Below, piece by piece: positions 33,908 through 41,474 of a DNA stretch of 45,306 nucleotides (position 1 is the first letter of the stretch; each line of letters begins with the position of its first letter). Source of the DNA: a virus; the IMG/VR virus record IMGVR_UViG_3300015371_001404, positions 1 to 45,306 of that record. One strand, given 5' to 3'. The notes beneath the pieces were generated by a model that was not told the origin of the DNA, made no database searches, and saw only the letters and a list, made by a program, of their open reading frames with translations. The position numbers and the translations under genes were made by a program.

Positions 33908-35280
33908 GAAGCTTGCTCCTTCGAGGTGACCGAGGCCCCGAGGCAGCTGCCCAGGGCTCGGAAGGCGGGTGAGATGACTGACTGGCCCAGGACCTCGTGG
34001 GCCACTGTCGCGGAGAGGCCCGCGACCAGCTTGGGATCGATGCCCTTGATCCGAGCGTGCTCGGCTGGGCTCAGCAGGCGGCTGTAGCCCTTCCGAGTCG
34101 GGTGGGCCAGGCGAGGATCGGTGGTGCCAGCCTTCTGGTAGCCGCGCCGCAGGGTCGGCACTGCCACTGACGCGGGGGTGAGGATGCGCTGCTTGAAACC
34201 GTGGCCAGCTGCGGCGTGCCGCGCCTCGTGGGCCGCCTGGCCCTCGAACTTGCGCCAGCTGGCGGCGGGCGTCTTGCGGTCAAGGACCTGGCCGAGGTTC
34301 GCGGGGCGGTCGCCGCCCTGGGCGAGGGCCGAGGTGTCGACGACCATGCCGCGAGTCACTGCCACCATCACCCAGCGGGTGCGGGCTTCGAGCGACCAGG
34401 CGGCACCGTCGACGGTGTGCTCCGAGACCTCGTAGCCCCACTCGGCCAGCTGCCCACGGATGATGTCCGCCGAGGCGCTGTCCGAGTACTCAGGGACGTT
34501 TTCGAGCACGATCACTGCCGGCTGCGTGGCCTCGATGATCCGCAGGAAGCCGTAGGCCAGGTGGCCGACCCTGGCGTCCTGCTCGGGGCGGCGCAGCCCC
34601 TTCTTGCTGCGACCGGCGCGGCTGGCGGCGACACAGGGGAGGCCGGCCTCCAGCACGTCGACCTGGGGGAGCACTGAGGTGTCGACGGTCGCGATGCTGG
34701 CCTCGACGCTCATGCCGCCAGCCTTCCAGGCGGGGTTGTGCTCCAGCGACTGGGCCAGGTACTCGGGGTTGATGTCCAGGCCGAAGGCAAGCTGGCCACT
34801 GACGCCGGCCTGGTGCAGGCCGCGCAGCATGGCGTCACTCGCGATGCCGCCACCGTGGCTGAGGCTGCCCAGGCGCAGCGGCTGGCCGGCTGCCATCCTG
34901 GCGTTCAGCCGTTCGAGGCGGGCCAGGCGGGCCTTCTCGACCGGGTGGACGCTGACGATGACCTCGCCCGAGTCGAGGAAGCGGGCCTGGACCCAGTCGA
35001 CCGGGCCGAGGGCCCGAGTGTGCAGGTCGATCACCGGCCTGGTCTGCTTGCGGCTGACCTTGTGGCTGCCACTGGCGGCCAGGCGGATGTGGAGGGTGTC
35101 GCCGGCGACGGTGGCGTCGTAGCGGACGCCCTGGTCCAGGCCGATGTCGGCCAGGCGGCGGCCTTCGAGCCACAGCCGCTTGGCACCCTTGCTGTCGCTC
35201 AGGCGGTACTCGGCCAGGTGGCGGATGGAGGCAGCTGTCTTGCCAGAGGCGGCGGCGCTGCGGGTGGTGGTTCGTGGCAC
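33904..35280 (-). CDS. C5-cytosine DNA methyltransferase
   Basis: 458 aa from GTG 35280, chosen for GGGAGCAAG seven bases upstream; the frame opens at 35325. After about 130 residues of own N-terminal domain come the motifs: LGSLSHGGGIASDAMLRGLH (SAM loop, weak FxGxG), GLPCVAASRAG (catalytic Pro-Cys), VIVLENVPEY (ENV), RTRWVMVAV. The target-recognition region and a C-terminal motif follow. It methylates cytosine in phage or host DNA. Its target could be related to the CAGCTG excess, but this is untested. Confidence 0.85.
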   Translation of the reverse strand: MPRTTTRSAAASGKTAASIRHLAEYRLSDSKGAKRLWLEGRRLADIGLDQGVRYDATVAGDTLHIRLAASGSHKVSRKQTRPVIDLHTRALGPVDWVQARFLDSGEVIVSVHPVEKARLARLERLNARMAAGQPLRLGSLSHGGGIASDAMLRGLHQAGVSGQLAFGLDINPEYLAQSLEHNPAWKAGGMSVEASIATVDTSVLPQVDVLEAGLPCVAASRAGRSKKGLRRPEQDARVGHLAYGFLRIIEATQPAVIVLENVPEYSDSASADIIRGQLAEWGYEVSEHTVDGAAWSLEARTRWVMVAVTRGMVVDTSALAQGGDRPANLGQVLDRKTPAASWRKFEGQAAHEARHAAAGHGFKQRILTPASVAVPTLRRGYQKAGTTDPRLAHPTRKGYSRLLSPAEHARIKGIDPKLVAGLSATVAHEVLGQSVISPAFRALGSCLGASVTSKEQAS

Positions 35281-35306
35281 TGTCTTGCTCCCAGTGGTGG
35301 CGGTGG

Positions 35307-35675
35307 TCAGGCGGCGCAGCTGCACGAGGCAGCTACCCAGTACGGCATGGTCGGCGTGACGACCTGGCAGTAGTCGCAGTTGGGGGCCTCGTCCTGGCAG
35401 CCCCTGCCGCCACAGCTGCGGTCGCCGCAGTCGGGGCAGAGGTCCTGCACGGCGATGACCTCAGCGGCGTAGCGGCGCAGAGCGTCGAGTTCGCCGGCGG
35501 CGGCAGCGTGGTCGCCCTGGGCGCTGAAGTGGTCGGCCCAGTCGACCGCTGCGGCCAGGCGCTGTGCCTGAGCGGTGTGCCAGGCGGCGAAGTTGTCGGC
35601 GTAGCTGCTGCCAGGTCCGCTGGCGATGATGGCGGCAATCGTGGTGCTGAGAGCGGTGCGGTTGGCGGTGGTCAT
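35307..35675 (-). CDS. Cys-rich hypothetical, first gene of the modification operon
   Basis: 122 aa, ATG at 35675 with GAAAGG upstream. The N-terminal 70 residues are helical and Ala-rich. The C-terminal part has many cysteines (CPDCGDRSCGGRGC, CDYCQ, CSCAA), a likely zinc knuckle. Unknown role; its end overlaps the frame upstream of the methyltransferase start. Confidence 0.6.
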   Translation of the reverse strand: MTTANRTALSTTIAAIIASGPGSSYADNFAAWHTAQAQRLAAAVDWADHFSAQGDHAAAAGELDALRRYAAEVIAVQDLCPDCGDRSCGGRGCQDEAPNCDYCQVVTPTMPYWVAASCSCAA

Positions 35676-35738
35676 GTGGCTGTGTGCCTTTCTTGTGTTT
35701 CGCTGGTGGTCGGCGGCTTCGCCGCAGCGAGAGCACCA

Positions 35739-35751
35739 TAGCGATTCGCTA
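35739..35751. promoter_or_regulatory. Perfect 13-bp palindrome TAGCGA-T-TCGCTA
   Basis: A 6-1-6 inverted repeat lies in the divergent gap between the modification operon (start 35675) and the small terminase gene (start 35855). It is A/T-containing in a G/C-rich setting and is a good operator candidate for an HTH regulator such as the XRE protein of this operon. A GCGGC-TTC-GCCGC hairpin lies nearby at about 35713. Confidence 0.5.
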
Positions 35752-35790
35752 AGATTGGGCCAACTAATCGAGGGCTGCGCGGAGGCCCCC

Positions 35791-35819
35791 TTGACATTAC
35801 AAACGCGTCACAGATTGAT
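35791..35819 (+). promoter_or_regulatory. Late promoter candidate
   Basis: A perfect -35 TTGACA at 35791 is followed 17 nt later by ATTGAT (35814), a poor -10. It points at the small terminase gene and would drive the + strand late block. A phage or host activator may compensate for the weak -10. Confidence 0.45.
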
Positions 35820-35854
35820 CTCAAAAGAGGGGAAAACGTAGGCTGGGCCCCGGC

Positions 35855-36565
35855 ATGGGCAAGAAAACCGAGCAGTGGCGTCGGGAGCGGGCAGCCATGC
35901 AGGAGGCCCCCGACCTGCTCAGCCTGCGGCCAGCTGGCCTCCAGGCGGTGGCCCCGCCCAGGCCAAATGCTAACGACGGTTTACAGATCGAAAACGACAG
36001 CTTTACGGGTTCAGCCTTGCACCAGGGAGAGCCCAATCTCAGGCAGCCCAGGAAGCGGACCGGCAAGGTGACGACCAGGGAGCCTGCTCCCAGGGTGCCC
36101 AATGACCAGCTGCTCGGCCTGGGCAACTACAGCCCCGTGGCCCACGTCCAGGCCGCCCGCGAGCGCTTCCTCCAGCTGTACGCCGAGCGCGGGACGATGG
36201 TGGAGTGCTGCCGCCTGGCAGGCCTCAGCTACAACGCCGTGCAGCATGCCCTGGACAAGGACGCCGACTTCGCAGCGGCGTTCAAGGAGGCCGAGCAGCA
36301 GGTTCTAGAGAAGCTCGAACGTGAGGCAATGCGTCGGGCTGTGGAGGGCACCGTCATCCGCTCCCGCAAGTTCTGGCACGGCGAAATGGTGGGCGAGGAC
36401 ATCCGCACCGAGTACTCCGACAACCTGCTGATGATGCTGCTGAGAGCGAAGAACCCGACCGCGTACCGCGACAACAGCCTCATCACGATCAATCAGGTGA
36501 TCAAGGCGGTGGAGGGCTTCGATCCAGCCGAGGTGCTTGGACTCCCTGGGGGGTCCGCAAGCTAA
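35855..36565 (+). CDS. terS: Terminase small subunit
   Basis: 236 aa, ATG at 35855. The first 75 residues are polar and disordered. The middle is HTH-like (GTMVECCRLAGLSYNAVQHA). The C-terminal part REAMRRAVEGTVI, DNLLMMLLRAKNPTAYRDN matches the usual end of P22/phBC6A51-type small terminases. It binds the packaging site and regulates the large terminase. The structured RNA segment right after may be related to packaging. Confidence 0.82.
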   Translation: MGKKTEQWRRERAAMQEAPDLLSLRPAGLQAVAPPRPNANDGLQIENDSFTGSALHQGEPNLRQPRKRTGKVTTREPAPRVPNDQLLGLGNYSPVAHVQAARERFLQLYAERGTMVECCRLAGLSYNAVQHALDKDADFAAAFKEAEQQVLEKLEREAMRRAVEGTVIRSRKFWHGEMVGEDIRTEYSDNLLMMLLRAKNPTAYRDNSLITINQVIKAVEGFDPAEVLGLPGGSAS

Positions 36566-36791
36566 CAATGCTGCGAACAATCCCGTTCGGCGCATCTCAG
36601 CTGAGCGGGCTTGCAACTGCCGTTCACTCTCCCTGGGCAGGAGAGCGAAGGGGAGGTCTCGCGTCCCGCGTTCTAGCTGCTAGGGCCGAAGGCCCCGCGC
36701 GAGGGGGGCACGGGTGCCACTGCCGCCCCCTGGGCCGAGAGGGGGCACGTAGGGAAGCCCACGTTTCCAGAATTCCCACTCGGAGCCTAGT

Positions 36792-36802
36792 GGCCTTAGC
36801 GC
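36792..36802 (+). repeat. Direct repeat GGCCTTAGCGC, copy 1
   Basis: This 11-mer recurs exactly at 36899-36909, so the two copies bracket the 76-nt tRNA-like element (36811-36886). It may mark a duplication, a processing signal or the trace of an insertion. Confidence 0.6.
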
Positions 36803-36810
36803 CTCGCTAT

Positions 36811-36886
36811 GGGAGCGCTCTGGTGCGGAGATACACGGGTGGCGACAACCCCGTGGCTATGGTGGGTCCGATTCCCACCCGCTCCC
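36811..36886 (+). ncRNA. tRNA-like cloverleaf (76 nt), atypical
   Basis: The length is exactly 76 nt. The acceptor helix is perfect (GGGAGCG with CGCTCCC). A T-arm GGTGGG/CCCACC closes loop TCCGATT, close to the tRNA consensus TTCGANY. A short CTC/GAG helix with loop TGGTGCG stands where the D-arm should be. The anticodon-like arm has a 6-bp stem (CACGGG/CCCGTG) but a 10-nt loop (TGGCGACAAC) without the usual U33. No CCA is encoded. It is a degenerate tRNA or a tRNA mimic. Confidence 0.5.
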
Positions 36887-36909
36887 CTCACGCACGAAGG
36901 CCTTAGCGC

Positions 36910-37119
36910 ATGGCTAAGCTGATCATTGCCAGCCCCAGGCGAGTGCGGAATGTCAGCGGCATGTGGCCGACCTGCGAGCGCTGCGGCAAGACGCTACCTC
37001 GCAAGCGGAAGCGCTGGTGCTCCAGAAGCTGCGGTGCCGACTGGTGGATTCGCCGTGAGCGCCTGGACTTCGACTGGTGGCGCTACTGGCGCAAGTGGCA
37101 AGCGGAGCGGGTGGGGTGA
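36910..37119 (+). CDS. Small zinc-finger protein
   Basis: 69 aa, ATG at 36910 directly after repeat copy 2. CERCGKTLPRKRKRWCSRSC contains four cysteines in a treble-clef-like spacing (CxxC, then CxxxC), followed by Trp-rich basic helices. It could bind DNA or the structured RNA upstream; the function is unknown. Confidence 0.65.
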   Translation: MAKLIIASPRRVRNVSGMWPTCERCGKTLPRKRKRWCSRSCGADWWIRRERLDFDWWRYWRKWQAERVG

Positions 37120-37285
37120 GGGCACTGCTCAGCCATACGGGGTCAAGGGTGACCGGCCCCGTCCCCACCCAACCACCCATGATCTACGCCGGCGGGCCGG
37201 ATGACTGATCATGGGCAGCGAATTCCCCTTACGGGGAGCCTGTCAAGTCACAGTTGCGTCACGATAGCGTCAAGGGGAGTAGCTC
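37120..37285 (+). other. Intergenic leader of the large terminase gene
   Basis: 166 nt with no convincing gene. It contains GTCACAG and GTCACGA near 37245-37260, similar to GCGTCACAG upstream of the small terminase gene (near 35806), and a ribosome site GGGGAG before the ATG at 37286. A shared late-regulator site is possible. I see no clear promoter. Confidence 0.35.
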
Positions 37286-38578
37286 ATGCCGGCCACCCTT
37301 GAGATCAGGAAGGCGGCTGAGGCCACTGAGCAGGAGAAGCATTACCGCCCACGCGGGGCTGCTCGGGAGTTGATGCGCTGCACCGCTCGCGAGGTGCTGC
37401 TGGCCGGGCCTGCCGGCACTGGCAAAAGCAGGGCCTGCCTGGAGAAGCTCAATCTGGTGTGCATGCAGCTGCCCGTGCGCTGCGCCATCGTCCGCAAGAC
37501 GCGGAAAAGCATCACCCAGTCCAGCATGGTCACCCTGGAGACCAAGGTGCTGCCGCAGCCCAACTCGGTGCTCTTTCACACTGGCGATCAGGAGTACCGC
37601 TACCCCTCGGGGGCCAGGATCGTGCTCGCCGGGCTGGATGATGCGGAGCGGCTGGCGAGCACCGAGTTCGACATGATCTACGTCAACGAGGCGACTGAAC
37701 TGGAGTCGGATGATTGGGGCATGCTGCTGCGCGGACTCCGTAATGGCGTGCTCGGCTACCAGCAGATCATTGCCGACTGCAACCCCGGTCCTCCGGATCA
37801 CTGGCTGAAGCAGCGCTGCGACGAGGGCAGGACCGTGCTGCTGGAGTCGAAGCACGAGGACAACCCCAGCCTCACCGCCGACTACATGAAGGCCCTGGAT
37901 AACCTCACCGGCTGGCAGTACAAGCGGCTGCGGTTGGGGCTGTGGGTCGCCGCCGAGGGCATGTACTTCGAGGAGTGGAACCCCAGCCTGCACATAGTCG
38001 CGGATCGGGAGATTCCGCAGGACTGGCCCCGCTGGCTGTCGGTCGACTACGGCTTCGCAGCACCGTTCTGCTGCCTGTGGTTCGCCCGCGAGCCCGAGAC
38101 CAGAACCATCTTCGTGTACCGCGAGCTATACGCCGCAGGGGTCAGGGACGAGCAGCAGGCCGAGGCGATTGTCCAGGCCACGGGCGACGAGAAGATGCAG
38201 CTGCGGATTCTGGACCCGAGCATGTTCAACGCTAGGACCGAGCAGATGCGGCCCTCCATCGCGCACGTCTACGCCGAGCACGGCTGCTGGCCGGTCTACC
38301 CGGGCATGAATAGCCGCAAGCAGGGCTGGGCAATCGTCCGCCGAGCGCTGGCCACGGGTACTGGTCGGCCCAGGCTTCAGGTACTCGACGGGCGTGCGCC
38401 CAATCTGTGCCGCACCCTGCCGACGCTGGTCCACGACCCGCTCGATCCCGAGGACGTGGCCGACGTGCTCAACCAGCACAAGACCGAGGACCATGCGCCC
38501 GACGCACTCCGCTACGGGCTCGCCGCCGAGGCGCAGCCGCCCGAGCCCACGGAGGTGGAGGACGTGCGGTGGTCCTGA
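37286..38578 (+). CDS. terL: Terminase large subunit
   Basis: 430 aa, ATG at 37286 with GGGGAG upstream. Walker A is GPAGTGKS (residues 41-48) and Walker B is MIYVNEATEL (from 130). The C-terminal RNase H-like nuclease has SVDYGF (Asp 254) and EDHAPDALRY (from 401). It is the packaging motor and nuclease that fills the capsid through the portal. The last codons overlap the start of the next gene. Confidence 0.95.
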   Translation: MPATLEIRKAAEATEQEKHYRPRGAARELMRCTAREVLLAGPAGTGKSRACLEKLNLVCMQLPVRCAIVRKTRKSITQSSMVTLETKVLPQPNSVLFHTGDQEYRYPSGARIVLAGLDDAERLASTEFDMIYVNEATELESDDWGMLLRGLRNGVLGYQQIIADCNPGPPDHWLKQRCDEGRTVLLESKHEDNPSLTADYMKALDNLTGWQYKRLRLGLWVAAEGMYFEEWNPSLHIVADREIPQDWPRWLSVDYGFAAPFCCLWFAREPETRTIFVYRELYAAGVRDEQQAEAIVQATGDEKMQLRILDPSMFNARTEQMRPSIAHVYAEHGCWPVYPGMNSRKQGWAIVRRALATGTGRPRLQVLDGRAPNLCRTLPTLVHDPLDPEDVADVLNQHKTEDHAPDALRYGLAAEAQPPEPTEVEDVRWS

Positions 38579-39336
38579 GTCCGCAGGCGTTCAAGGAGAC
38601 CACCAACGGCTACGAGAAGGCATCCAACGGGTTGTGGACGCATCGCGGCCATGCCGTGTTCGCCGCTGATCGGCCAGCTGCACCCGGTAACAGCGGTGGC
38701 TGGCAGAGCAACATCGAGATACGCTCGCCCGCCTCTCTGCCAGCGGGTCCAGCAGGCGCGGGCAATCCCGCGATTGGCTTCCACGAGCCGAGCGTGGCCG
38801 GCGTGGCGCTCTACAAGCCAGCTGGCCAGATAGGGCTGCGGATTGCTGGCAGCGATGGCTCGGACTACCCGGTCGCCGGTGCCCCAGGGTCGGTCACCGG
38901 GGCCATGATTGCCGATGGCACGATCACCTTTGCCGACCTGGCAAACGGCGCGGCCACGGTGCTGCTGATTGATGCGGCGGCCTACTCCAACTTCTCGACG
39001 ACGCTCTCGGGCCAGTGGGTCGAAACGCCGATCAATGGCTCGGGCAACTTCGGCGGCACCCTGGTCCGGATCGACTGCGTCACCACGCTCATTGCTTCCG
39101 CCAGCTGTAATGGCTACATCGGCTGGGGCTGGGACGGTGCGGTGTCGGCGTCGATGCTGATTGCCACGCTCCAGCCCGGTCAGTACATGCCCATGCACGC
39201 CTTCGTGTACACCACCCCGCCCTCGGCTGGTACGCACAAGATGTCGCTGTTTATCCACAACGCGAGTGCGTCCACCACGTTCGGGCTGTCGAACGCCATC
39301 CCCTCCCGCTGCTCAGTAATGGAGTTCCGTAGATGA
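38569..39336 (+). CDS. Fibre-like protein inserted between terminase and portal
   Basis: 255 aa from GTG 38569, preceded by GGAGGTGGAGG, overlapping the terminase end by 10 nt. The N-terminal third contains a fibre-like RGHAVFAADRP and Gly/Pro stretches; SVTGAMIADGTITFADLANG is a phage fibre shaft motif. The last 110 residues form a beta-sandwich tip (PGQYMPMHAFVYTTPPSAGT). An exposed fibre coded here, away from the fibre cluster, is unusual. Confidence 0.7.
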   Translation: MVLSPQAFKETTNGYEKASNGLWTHRGHAVFAADRPAAPGNSGGWQSNIEIRSPASLPAGPAGAGNPAIGFHEPSVAGVALYKPAGQIGLRIAGSDGSDYPVAGAPGSVTGAMIADGTITFADLANGAATVLLIDAAAYSNFSTTLSGQWVETPINGSGNFGGTLVRIDCVTTLIASASCNGYIGWGWDGAVSASMLIATLQPGQYMPMHAFVYTTPPSAGTHKMSLFIHNASASTTFGLSNAIPSRCSVMEFRR

Positions 39337-41474
39337 GTCTCGGCACAGCGCCGCCCAACGGCTGGTTTTCTGGCAGCAAGGAAGAGGATGCCGCCGAGCG
39401 GGCGACGATGGAGCTTGCCCAGGAGATGCGGGTCCGCTTCAACGACCGTGACGAGCTATACCGCGACATCGATGCGGTGCTCTTCGGTGACCTGCCGGTG
39501 GAGATTCCGGAGGCGTACCGCAAGACCGCCATCGAGGTCCGCTCACCGCTGGCACTCCACATCGCCAACACCGTCACCGCAGCGCTCAGCGTCAACGAGT
39601 GCTCGACGGTCTTCAAGCCCATCGGCTTCGGGGACGTGTACCAGGCCAACTCCACATTACGCGAGCAGTTCTTCGAGAGCAGCTGGAAGCGTCAGGAGCA
39701 GGAGGCCAAGCGGCAGCTGCTGCGCCTGTTCATGTGGAGCCTGGCGTGCAAGGGTGAGGGCATCCTGAAGACGGTGGAGCGCTCGAAGGTCGCCTGGGGG
39801 GAGTACGACACCAAGTCGAAGTCACTTCAGAAGGCCCTCGACGACCAGAAGGAGTTCGATCAGGACGCCAAGGACCGCATCTACCACCAGACCACCGAGG
39901 ACTACAAGCTCGCGGCTCCGTATCCCATCACCACCACCGACGTGCCGCCCGAGACCTTCTACTACGAGCAGAACGAGAACGGCCTGTCGATGTGCATGGA
40001 GATCAAGGAAGTTCCGTATTCCCTGGCGCTAGAGCGCTTCGGGGCGGGTCTGGACTCCTCAGGAAACGTCGTACCGCCTGATACGTGGAGCGGGCTGGAC
40101 CCCAGGGCAGCTGGCCTCGCGCGAGCGGAGTGGTCGACGCTGATGAAAAAGTCCGGCACCGACACGCTGCGCTGCATCGAGGCCTGGGACTACCGCATCC
40201 AGACGATCTGCCTGCAAGGTCCGAATCAGCGCACCAGCGGGCTGAAACGCTCCACATTGTGCAAGGTCAACAAGCATTCTTATGGAGACCCGATCCTGAA
40301 GACGCTCACGGGTCCGTATTTCCACGCCCTGGGCATCACCACTGCTTCACGCCTGCCGGAGCACGCGGGCCTTTCCATCCTGTTCGGATTCCTGCGCCTG
40401 TTCCCGCTGCTCGATTCGCTGCTCACCATGCAGGGCCAGGCGGCCTACATGACCGCCTATCCGGCGTTCAAGAAGACCACCCCGCCGGGCGTGATCCCAG
40501 GGCTCTCCGAGCGCCCCTATGGCAACGATGGTCGCGAGGGCAAGGGCTCCACCGTGGAGCCGGGCAAGATTTTCCCGTTCGACGTGAACCCCATCGACCA
40601 GCCGAAGAGCGGGGCCGACGCCGACAAGCTCATCGGCAACATCCAGCAGATGCTGGAGCTAGCGCTCCCCTCAGCTGTCCAGGGCATGGTCGCCGGCGAC
40701 CAGTCAGGCTACGCCCTGAACCAGGCCGCCTACCTGGCCCGCCTGGGCTGGGACCCGATTGTCAAAAACGCCGAGGTCGCGCTCGGGGACCGCATCGGCT
40801 TCGAGAGTTGGCTGATCGAGCACCGCATCGCGGAGAAGGTCTACGCCTGGGGCGAGCAGGAAGCCACCAAGGGCAAGAAGACCATTGGTGGCCAGGTGAA
40901 GGCGGCCTGGCTCGGCATCGGGCCAGATGACCTGAAAGGCGTCCACCGCTACGAGGCAAAGCTCGCACCGAGCACGCCGAGCAACGAGATCGTCGCCACC
41001 CGAGCCATAGGCGAGAAGATGCAGCTGAAGCTGATCACGTACGAGGACGCTGTCGAGGAGGCAGGCTCGAACCCCGACGAAGTCGAGAAAAGCTGGCTGC
41101 TGCACGACCTGAAGAACAGTCCCGAGATTCAGGCCGAGCTAAAGAACGCCATCTTTCAGAAGGTCGCCACGATCCGCTCGGCCCGCATGGAGCAAGCGGG
41201 CCTGCCACAGCCTGGTCCGGGCGGCCCGCCACCTCCCGGTATGCCTGGACCAGGGGCAGCTGGCGTCCCCGGCGGTACTCCCGGGGCACCTCCAGCTGGT
41301 CCGCCCGGCGGCATGCCACCCAACCCTGTTCCCTCGCCAGGTCAGGGCCTGCCCATCGCTCCCCCGCCTCCTGGGGGCGGTGGTGGCGGCATGCCGCCAG
41401 GTGGCATCCCTGGAGCACCGGTCGTGCCAGGACTGCCGAGCAACATGGTCGGCTTGCCAGGAGGTGGCCCGTAG
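39333..41474 (+). CDS. Portal protein with long Pro/Gly-rich tail
   Basis: 713 aa, ATG at 39333 in an ATGA overlap. The N-terminal two-thirds behave as a portal: helical start, VFKPIGFGDVYQANSTLREQ, central alpha/beta region, ILFGFLRLFPLLDSLLTMQG, then a helical C-terminal part (EIVATRAIGEKMQLKLI, LKNAIFQKVATIRSARM). Residues from about 625 are a collagen-poor Pro/Gly/Met-rich disordered tail. It forms the dodecameric packaging and ejection ring. Confidence 0.85.
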   Translation: MSLGTAPPNGWFSGSKEEDAAERATMELAQEMRVRFNDRDELYRDIDAVLFGDLPVEIPEAYRKTAIEVRSPLALHIANTVTAALSVNECSTVFKPIGFGDVYQANSTLREQFFESSWKRQEQEAKRQLLRLFMWSLACKGEGILKTVERSKVAWGEYDTKSKSLQKALDDQKEFDQDAKDRIYHQTTEDYKLAAPYPITTTDVPPETFYYEQNENGLSMCMEIKEVPYSLALERFGAGLDSSGNVVPPDTWSGLDPRAAGLARAEWSTLMKKSGTDTLRCIEAWDYRIQTICLQGPNQRTSGLKRSTLCKVNKHSYGDPILKTLTGPYFHALGITTASRLPEHAGLSILFGFLRLFPLLDSLLTMQGQAAYMTAYPAFKKTTPPGVIPGLSERPYGNDGREGKGSTVEPGKIFPFDVNPIDQPKSGADADKLIGNIQQMLELALPSAVQGMVAGDQSGYALNQAAYLARLGWDPIVKNAEVALGDRIGFESWLIEHRIAEKVYAWGEQEATKGKKTIGGQVKAAWLGIGPDDLKGVHRYEAKLAPSTPSNEIVATRAIGEKMQLKLITYEDAVEEAGSNPDEVEKSWLLHDLKNSPEIQAELKNAIFQKVATIRSARMEQAGLPQPGPGGPPPPGMPGPGAAGVPGGTPGAPPAGPPGGMPPNPVPSPGQGLPIAPPPPGGGGGGMPPGGIPGAPVVPGLPSNMVGLPGGGP

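Larger units (their letters stand above)
36566..36909 (+). ncRNA. Structured non-coding region between the terminase genes
   Basis: 344 nt without a credible gene. Consecutive perfect helices are visible: CTCTCC/GGAGAG (36627-36645); an outer CTCGCG/CGCGAG (36658-36703) enclosing CTAG/CTAG and GGGCC/GGCCC; GGCA/TGCC near 36707; and GCCCCCT/AGGGGGC (36725-36746). They are followed by a tRNA-like cloverleaf. This density suggests a functional RNA or a pac/cos region rather than spacer. The class is unknown. Confidence 0.55.

Noticed and set aside
36811-36886. Ordinary functional tRNA
   Set aside because: The acceptor and T-arm fit, but the anticodon arm has a 10-nt loop without U33 and the D-arm is too short, so I report it only as tRNA-like.
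37201-37305. Possible 34-aa ORF before the large terminase
   Set aside because: No ribosome site, it runs into the terminase start in another frame, and the codon use is unlike neighbours.
19180-37310. TTGAGATCA/TTGATCTCA 9-mers as a phage operator set
   Set aside because: Only four copies (near 19190, 19256, 35816, 37297), one inside a coding start, with no fixed distance to promoters. Chance cannot be excluded.
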